Shown here one piece after another: positions 57,721 to 64,000 of a stretch of 64,000 nucleotides of DNA. The notes under the pieces are model-generated. The model had not been told where the DNA came from and did no database searches. It saw only the letters and a program-made list of their open reading frames with translations. How positions within the stretch are numbered: the stretch's first letter is position 1; the number at the start of each line of letters is the position of its first letter. A program made the position numbers and the translations under genes. Source of the stretch: Lomentospora prolificans (taxonomy: Eukaryota > Ascomycota > Sordariomycetes > Microascales > Microascaceae). The DNA is taken from contig JARFXM010000004.1 in the NCBI GenBank assembly GCA_029532625.1, positions 5,022,001-5,086,000 on the forward strand. The letters run 5' to 3'.

Positions 57721-58731
57721 TTTCGAAATAATATTTCAAAGGAGTTGAAATAAGCCTCTGTGATGAGGTGAAAAGAGGCGTTTCAGGCGAGTGAGTTGAT
57801 CGATCGAAATTGCCCGCATTCCAGAAACCCGGCAGAAAAATTTACATCCATGCGTTTTTGGTGGGGCGCTTTGAGGGACTTTGTTCGGGTGTCAAATTGG
57901 TATGCCGGATCGTATTTACTATTAGCCGAGAAGCCCCATATCTGCGCCAAACTCTAAAAATCTACACGTGATGCTCTTTGGGCCAAAAACCATTAGCCGA
58001 CGATTAATCTGTTCTATTACGTTATTTTTTTTCCTGGGTTGTAGGCTTTTATTAAACTGGATTGTTCGCTATACTGAATATGTGTATGTGAATCCAAACA
58101 AGAACATAAACAAGCCCCCCATTAGTGGCTCAGCTCCTCTTATTACCATTTCGGTATCCTAAACTCAAGGGAAAGTCGCTGGCGTTTTACTTTCAGCGCC
58201 AAAACCGGGGCAGAGTGAAGTTGATGTCAGTACTAGCATTGCTCAACATCAAGTGATGGCATAAAAGTCCCGTAGAGGAGATCTGGTCGCAGGATCATCT
58301 CGATTGGAACTGGCGTTATATAGCGACTTCAAGAGACGCCGCGATTTATTACTCATTAGTTCCCTCCTCCCCTGCAGCGGACGTGTCTAGCTTTAGCTAT
58401 CACGACGGCCGTGAAACAGTATAAAAGTATTGATACAGTGACGGAAGAGTGATAACACCACGTGCTGCACTGCTTAGGACTGGTGGAATCGGATGTGGGA
58501 TTTAGAAGGCCGGTCAACTAGCTACGTTCATATGCCAAACCAGACATCCCAACCCGCACCAAGCATGGCTCGTTCGACTCGGCGCACTCTCGATACCATT
58601 ACCTGAGCCGAAGTTTAACCGGAAATAAAGGCGCTGCTGGAATAATAAGTATCGCTCCTCCTTCTTTTCAACTGCTTGTGAGTCATCTCATCCTGTCATC
58701 GGAAGCACATCTTTTCAACCTCTATTATACA
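57721..58731. other. gene-free divergent promoter region
   Basis: This lies between the divergently transcribed amidotransferase and GNAT genes. No further gene is recognised. Confidence 0.5.
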
Positions 58732-59298
58732 ATGAATACATTTAAATCTCAGTTCCAGAGGCGAACCTGGACGAAGGATCAATATCTGATATCGACAGAC
58801 TCGTCTCTTATACCCATCGAAACCCTTATGGAGGCCTTCGCCTCCGATGACTTCTACTGGGCGAAACCACTTCCGGCGTCCGCCATGAAGGAGATGCTTG
58901 ACAATTCGCTGTGTTTCGGCTTATACGAGTTGCAGGAATCAATCAGTTGTGATTCGGCGGGCCTCTTCTCACCGAAGAGAAAGTTAGTTGGGATTTCTCG
59001 TCTTGTGACGGATTTCATTACTTTTGCCTATCTCACCGACGTATGGGTGGACCGGGAATACCAAGGACGTGGGCTCGGCAGATGGCTGGTGAATTCTGTC
59101 CAAGAAGTGATCGAGATGATGCCTCATCTTCGGAGAAGCATGCTTTTTACCGCTGATTGGCGTCGGTCTGTTCCATTTTACGAGGAACTCATGGACATGA
59201 AGGTGATCGGATCGAGGGAAGGAGAGGGCCTCGCGATCATGGAGAGGAAGGGGAAAGGTCATCCTAGCTATGGCAGCGAAGGGGCTGGCTACAACTAG
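58732..59298 (+). CDS. GNAT-family N-acetyltransferase
   Basis: Single exon, 188 aa from the ATG at 58732 (MNTFKSQF). An upstream GTG or the like at 58678 would add residues without homology, so I prefer 58732. The acetyl-CoA-binding region is at about residues 108-150: LTDVWVDREYQGRGLGRWLV contains the Q/RxxGxG/A motif (QGRGLG). Before it, KLVGISRLVTDFITFAY gives the two central strands. After it, LFTADWRRSVPFYEELMDM matches the C-terminal part. Related fungal proteins are of unknown acceptor. It is unlike the other GNAT gene in this window. Confidence 0.85.
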   Translation: MNTFKSQFQRRTWTKDQYLISTDSSLIPIETLMEAFASDDFYWAKPLPASAMKEMLDNSLCFGLYELQESISCDSAGLFSPKRKLVGISRLVTDFITFAYLTDVWVDREYQGRGLGRWLVNSVQEVIEMMPHLRRSMLFTADWRRSVPFYEELMDMKVIGSREGEGLAIMERKGKGHPSYGSEGAGYN

Positions 59299-59678
59299 AA
59301 CCAACAAACAACCCGTAATAATCCATGATTGCGTATTACTCTTCGAATTCATCAGCTCTTCTCGGGGAACTGCTGAGACTTGGCAGTGCTGACATTGATG
59401 TTAAGCCACCACAGCCCATTCCCTGAAAGTGGGGTTGTGATTGGCCAGTTGGATGGCGCTGCGCAAGGAGTTGGGAGATCACCAGCCAATAGCATACTAA
59501 GCGCATTGCACAAGTCACCTGCGGCATATTTCCACCAGCCACGCCAATTTCCTTGCGATCGCGGAGCTGACGACTCCTTTTTCAATCCAGCGATAACCCA
59601 GGCGCTGCGTATGACCAGCGATAAGAGTACCTCGCGTCATCATACCATCAATTGACTCGACGACTAGGCTTGATCACT
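59299..59678. other. intergenic spacer
   Basis: No feature recognised; short spacer before the LRAT-like gene, same strand. Confidence 0.45.
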
Positions 59679-60789
59679 ATGGAAAGGTTGAAGAACTTGG
59701 TATCAAGGTCAAAGGGTAAGGCCTCTAAGGGGAAGGCATCGCGAGAACCACCCTTCGCCCAAACCGTGAGGGAAGAGGAGAAGAGTCCACAAGCAGTTAC
59801 GACAACGGAAACAACCGCCCCACCCGAGCGGGAGACGTCTGAAGTTGTCAAGGACAAACTCAAAGAATTATGGTGAGTTAACCGGTCATACTAGCATAAA
59901 ACTGCTCTAGACTTGTACTACTAACGCGGACCCTAGGCATGATGGAGTATCGCGAGGGAAAGAGGAGCTTGTCAAAGGAAAGCTTAAAGTTGAGAAATCG
60001 ATAGATGAGGCTCTTGGGTTAGGCGCTAAACCAAATGTCGTGCCTCTTGGCGAGCCGAACATCCACGGGGAGCATCGCAAAGTGGAAATTGGCTGGCATC
60101 CCGTCGCCGGCTTTGCGGGTAAATGGTTTGCCGAGCAGACTGGTATAGGAAGGTTAATCACGGAAAATATTAACAAGTACCCCGATCCTACACAGCACTG
60201 GGCTATTCTCGTAGGCGACTATTCGCATGAACTCTGGATGGTTTGGCGGCCCTTTTTTCCTAAGTAAAGCTACAAGCTAACGTGTTGTGAAGGATGAGAA
60301 ACTCGACATCATTTACATTAATGGCAAGATTGAACGAGAAGAATGGCATACTTTCGAGGTCGGCAAGACGAGATTCAATGATGAAGCGCTACGGCAAGCC
60401 GGCACGTGTTACTCTCCCAAGGCATTTGATACGCATATTCCTTTTCTATCTAACATTAATCACGTACAGGGGAAATGGTCATCTTCAACATGAGACAGAG
60501 AAAGGCTGCCTACAATCTAATCAGTAACAATTGCCAGAACTTCGCCGTGGCGATGCTTGACGCAATCCAAATTGGCGCGCACAAACAATTTGCCACGAGT
60601 TTTGCCGTCTACCAAACTGCTACAGGCCTCGGAAGTATCAAGGATCTCTTTGCCGAAAACCCCCACGAGGTAGATGAGGAAGGAGGCCCAGGCGATGAGC
60701 CATCCCAGTCTCACCAGAATGCTGTCCAACATGCCCAGCAAGTAATGGATCAGCATACGACAAAATTGGATACGCACACCTCGTGCTGA
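59679..60789 (+). CDS. LRAT/NlpC-P60-like (papain-type fold) protein
   Basis: Exons are 59679-59872, 59937-60240, 60293-60401 and 60470-60789, giving 308 aa. The third intron begins GC, not GT (GCACGT...GTACAG): only this choice keeps frame and the likely sequence LRQAGEMVIFNMR. The first 70 residues are basic and low-complexity (KGKASKGKAS). The core contains PTQHWAILVGDYSHELW (His in the HWAI position, about residue 150) and NLISNNCQNFAVAMLDAIQI (Cys in NNCQNFA, about 220). His followed by an N-C-x-x-F motif is typical of LRAT and PPPDE/NlpC-P60-like cysteine enzymes (acyltransferases, hydrolases, deubiquitin-like proteases). The C-terminus is polar. I do not know a named orthologue; the catalytic reading is by motif only. 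Confidence 0.75.
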
Positions 60790-63185
60790 TGGGCGGGCCA
60801 TGACCCTATGAAGTATAAAACCTCTAGTCCACTGGGCCCAAGTTGAAATAATGTTTTGAGCGTTAGATATAATATACGCTTGCTACTTACTCAATCTCTA
60901 CTTCAGGGATACTCTTTGGGGATAACGCCTTGGTTAGAACGCATCCTCGAGAATTTTGACGATTTGGTGCTTCTAGCCGACCAAGTCACCGAGTCCGCTA
61001 TACAATCCATGTCCCGATCTACAAGATGGATTTAGTCGCTGTTAGTTGATACGCCGTCTAAAGGCGTGGTTTAGGCCTATAGTAGTACTTGGAGTATCCT
61101 GATGTTAGGTACATTCTTGCATGCAATGAAGATTTTCTTTTCCGAAGATCAGAATGCCAATGATTGGATGGTTGGCTGTGGTGATTGGCAATTAGCATCC
61201 TTGAGCGGCACGGCTCGATTACCGAATGCCTTGTGTGTAGTGTAGAACGCCAGGCGGCTGTTATACTCCTCGGCTTCGTTTCACCTGTTTCGTAAGGCCA
61301 AATTATGCCTTTTGGCGCCATGTTAAACTATCATTCAAGTATTACTCTTATCCATGTATCATTTGGGGCAATCGGAGAAGAGGAAACAAAAGATGACTGA
61401 AGAAGTCCCGGAGTTACTTTGTCAGATGCACACTGTTCATGAGGGGCTCGTAGAACGTCTTGCTCGATCATTGAGCATCAGGGAGGCGGTGGATCACGAG
61501 TACATCCAGTCTAGTGCCAGCTGAACCGGGGACATCCCGCGCTCGTGGAACCTTTCTAAATTCCACTTTAGCCACCGTAAATCTTCATATCTTTGGAGGG
61601 GCGATTTCATGCTACATGCTGCCGTACCTAGTACATTTTCTTTTTCCTCACGGGATGAGCATGGAGTAGGAGCGGTCAGAAACATCTAATTGATACAGTT
61701 TGAGCGGCTGTCGTCCCTTAAGCATATACTCTACCACCCACCGTCAAATATACATGCCGTCTAGTAGGCCAAATTCCAGCGCTCCCCAGTACCTGTGAGG
61801 CTAAAGGAGATAGATAGGGATCATTATCGATTCCCAAATAGCCCTAACCCTAAGTTATATACCCTCAGGTATACTCCTGGCTGCTTGTCTTCGCACCATC
61901 AGAGAGCTAGCAAGGACTACACGGTGATACGCTAACGAGGCCTAGTAACTACCAGCCCTTAGAAATATAATCATATTATTAATCATGGGTTTTAATGCTT
62001 CTTCTTATATCGCCTCGATCGGACTGGAAATATTATAAAAAAAAATTTTTCTTTTGTTTTTACTCCCTAGCTATGAGTCGAATAAAGAAGCTCTCAGATG
62101 GATCCGCACTGTAGCTCAGAGTGTCTGGGCTTATAAACTACAGGTGATCAGATCAGATTGAAAGGAAGATGGAAGTCGTAAAAATCAGTAAAAATAGCCA
62201 TTAAATTACTGCCAAAAAACCACTGTCCGAAGGAAAGCGATTTCAACCAATATACGGAGTACGGCATTATTTTCATCGACGGGTGGTCCCCATGTTTACG
62301 AAAGATGGTCCGGAGATGAATGCCGAAAGCAGCAGTTGGATGCACAAAATAATATCGTATCGCCGCGAACTCTGACATACCCCACTCCATGAATGCTACC
62401 CGGGATTACATCGCGCGTATATGAAGGCTTCACCAGCGTAACTCAAAACGAATTTAGGAAAGGCGCTGACCTTTGTTAATGCGGGATGTTTACGATCAAG
62501 AATTATGCAAGGTGTTATCAGTGCGCTATTATTGCATGGCCGATCCAAAGGGTGTTCCAAGTGGTCAGGCGCCCTCGACATTGTTCCCATAAGGGACGCA
62601 CCTGACTTCTATCGACTGCCGTTTTAGGGAAGATCTGAGCTCGACTTACACACCGTTGTTGGATTCGGCCGAGACTTCTACCCACATCCTCAGACTTATA
62701 ATGATGCTGTAGGAGAGTGACGGCTACTAGTAGCTCATTTTTCCAGTCCTCCAGTCCTACCATAACGGTATCTAAGTTCCTATCCTGCTACGACGCGTGT
62801 TGCATATAACCTCGGTACAGTCGTACCCATTGCAATGGCAGTTCTGACCAGCCTAAATCCGTCTAGAGCCGTCTAATTAGCAACTAAGAGCTTCAACTGT
62901 GGCGCATGATAATATTTTGTGGCAGATTGTGAATGCCACCCGCTTGGATCACCCATCATCACTCCGCGTGACTCGTTAGGGCATAGCAGTGAGTCTTAAT
63001 AGTACTCTCCCTGGAAGCAAATCTAGATGACTTGCAGTATCTCGCTGTATCAGAGTTATCCTATAAATAACGCCCGTGATCCCATTGTTTTGGCGAAACA
63101 GTGTGCTCCTGGACTCATCCCTCTACAGGTTTATCCCCGATATAACTGTAGTTATCCCTGATTAAAGTGATCCCTGCTTCTGGAA
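60790..63185. other. 2.4-kb stretch without a recognised gene
   Basis: Minus-strand frames at 62763-62518 (VGLEDWKNELLVAVTLLQHH) and 62390-62148 look faintly like parts of a fungal transcription-factor domain but cannot be joined with confidence. Much of 61700-62060 is AT-rich. No other feature. Confidence 0.35.
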
Positions 63186-64000
63186 ATGGGCAATTCAGGT
63201 TCTCAAATTAGCACCTATGCGACAGCAGGTTACTATCCCGCCCCTTATGGTGGCTGGACGAGTGACTGGAGCGATAGTTACCAAAAGGCCAAAAGTTTGG
63301 TTGACCAGATGACCTTGGCCGAAAAGACAAACATAACATCCGGCACAGGTATTTTTATGGGTATGTACTAGCCTGTTGTTCTGCGACAACTCGTATCCGT
63401 CGGCGGCTGACTCGTATTGCTAGGGTGCGTATAAAACCATCATTCATATGTAGAGGAAAAAGAGAAAGAGGAGAGAAAGCAGAAATGGACGGCATCTATT
63501 CGATTTGCATTTTTACTGACGTATTTCGAGGCGCTGTGTTGGCAACACTGGAAGCGCGGAGCGAGTTGGATTTCCCCAACTCTGCCTTGGTGACGCAGCT
63601 AACGGTGTCCGTCTCGCTGACTTCGTTACTGTCTTCCCTGCCGGGATTACTACCGGCGCTACCTGGGACAAGTCACTCATGTACGAAAGAGCTGTCGCGA
63701 TGGGTAGGGAGTTTCGCGGGAAAGGCGTGAACATTTACCTCGGCCCGTCTCTGGGGCCACTTGGCCGGAAGCCCAAGGGTGGTCGCAATTGGGAAGGGTT
63801 CGGCTCCGACCCCGTCCTGCAAGCCATTGGCGGCTCTCTCACGATTAAGGGCGTCCAGGAGCAAGGTGTGATTGCAACTATCAAACACTATATTGGGAAC
63901 GAGCAGGAAATGTACCGCATGTATAATCCGTTCCAATCCGGCTATAGTGCGAACATTGGTATGTAAGCCCGCCAAGAGTTTACCTACTTGCGGAGAAGCT
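63186..64000 (+). CDS. GH3 beta-glucosidase, 5' part (runs off the window)
   Basis: The first exon opens at 63186 (MGNSGSQISTYATAGYYPAP) and continues with WSDSYQKAKSLVDQMTLAEK, the N-terminal GH3 hallmark. A later exon (63531-63958) reads CVGNTGSAERVGFPQLCLGD, FVTVFPAGITTGATWDKSLM, YLGPSLGPLGRKPKGGRNWE and GVIATIKHYIGNEQE, so the substrate-binding KH and NWEGF elements are present. The next donor is GTATGT at 63959. How the first exon joins the second is unclear: donor 63365 (GTACTA) with an acceptor at 63530 keeps frame but adds one residue before the conserved Cys, while the better donor at 63361 leads into a stop. No signal peptide is seen at this start; a missed upstream exon is possible. 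The catalytic Asp lies beyond the window. Confidence 0.82.

Noticed and set aside
61494..62763. Ankyrin-like or transcription-factor-like frames on the minus strand
   Set aside because: Similarity is faint, frames cannot be joined, and no zinc cluster or full repeat is present.
1..64000. CRISPR array or bacterial operon features
   Set aside because: No regularly spaced repeats; all genes have fungal introns and families.

Overview
The window reads as genomic DNA of a filamentous ascomycete (Pezizomycotina; an Aspergillus/Penicillium-like member of the Eurotiales is my inference). The evidence is short introns (about 48-170 bp) with GTRNGT donors, CTAAC/CTGAC branch sites and YAG acceptors; fungus-specific families (Zn2Cys6 factors, RTA1, CFEM-7TM, DUF3425 bZIP, GPR1/FUN34 acetate transporter); and a repeat island mutated in the manner of RIP. 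Exon coordinates were worked out by hand from reading frame, splice consensus and family conservation. Nearly all assembled genes keep frame exactly.

Layout. 0.7-12.4 kb: a wrecked Zn2Cys6 regulator; an RTA1-like membrane protein; an AflR-type Zn2Cys6 regulator; a BTB-domain protein; a six-exon HpcH/HpaI aldolase; and a glyoxalase/VOC gene whose 5' end meets the repeat island. 12.45-24.55 kb: an AT-rich island. It is an old Tad/I-type LINE (minus strand) almost emptied of CA/TG dinucleotides. It is split by a complete but dead Ty3/gypsy chromovirus (16208-23540) with 466-bp LTRs, an AATAA target-site duplication and an antisense ORF before the 3' LTR. 25.8-36 kb: a bZIP (DUF3425) regulator, a six-exon short-chain dehydrogenase, a cyclase-family hydrolase with a signal peptide, a DWF1/DHCR24-like FAD oxidase and an MSS116-type DEAD-box helicase. 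36.8-48.8 kb: a small secreted Thr/Val-rich repeat protein, a CFEM-rhodopsin-type receptor, a GPR1/FUN34/YaaH transporter, an acetoacetate-decarboxylase-like protein and an MFS remnant. 50-64 kb: a GNAT acetyltransferase, a regulator remnant, ribokinase, a 14-exon PRPP amidotransferase (ADE4/PurF), a second GNAT, an LRAT/NlpC-P60-like protein with a GC-AG intron, and the 5' part of a GH3 beta-glucosidase.

How they fit together. There is no polyketide or peptide synthase, so this is not an obvious secondary-metabolite cluster. It looks like a repeat-rich accessory region where small-molecule enzymes, transporters and regulators sit among decaying copies (three gene relics besides the transposons). 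The clearest metabolic pairing is ribokinase beside PRPP amidotransferase, same strand: ribose-5-phosphate supply next to the first purine step. The aldolase, dehydrogenase, cyclase and FAD oxidase suggest catabolic or tailoring chemistry, but no pathway can be assigned from sequence alone.
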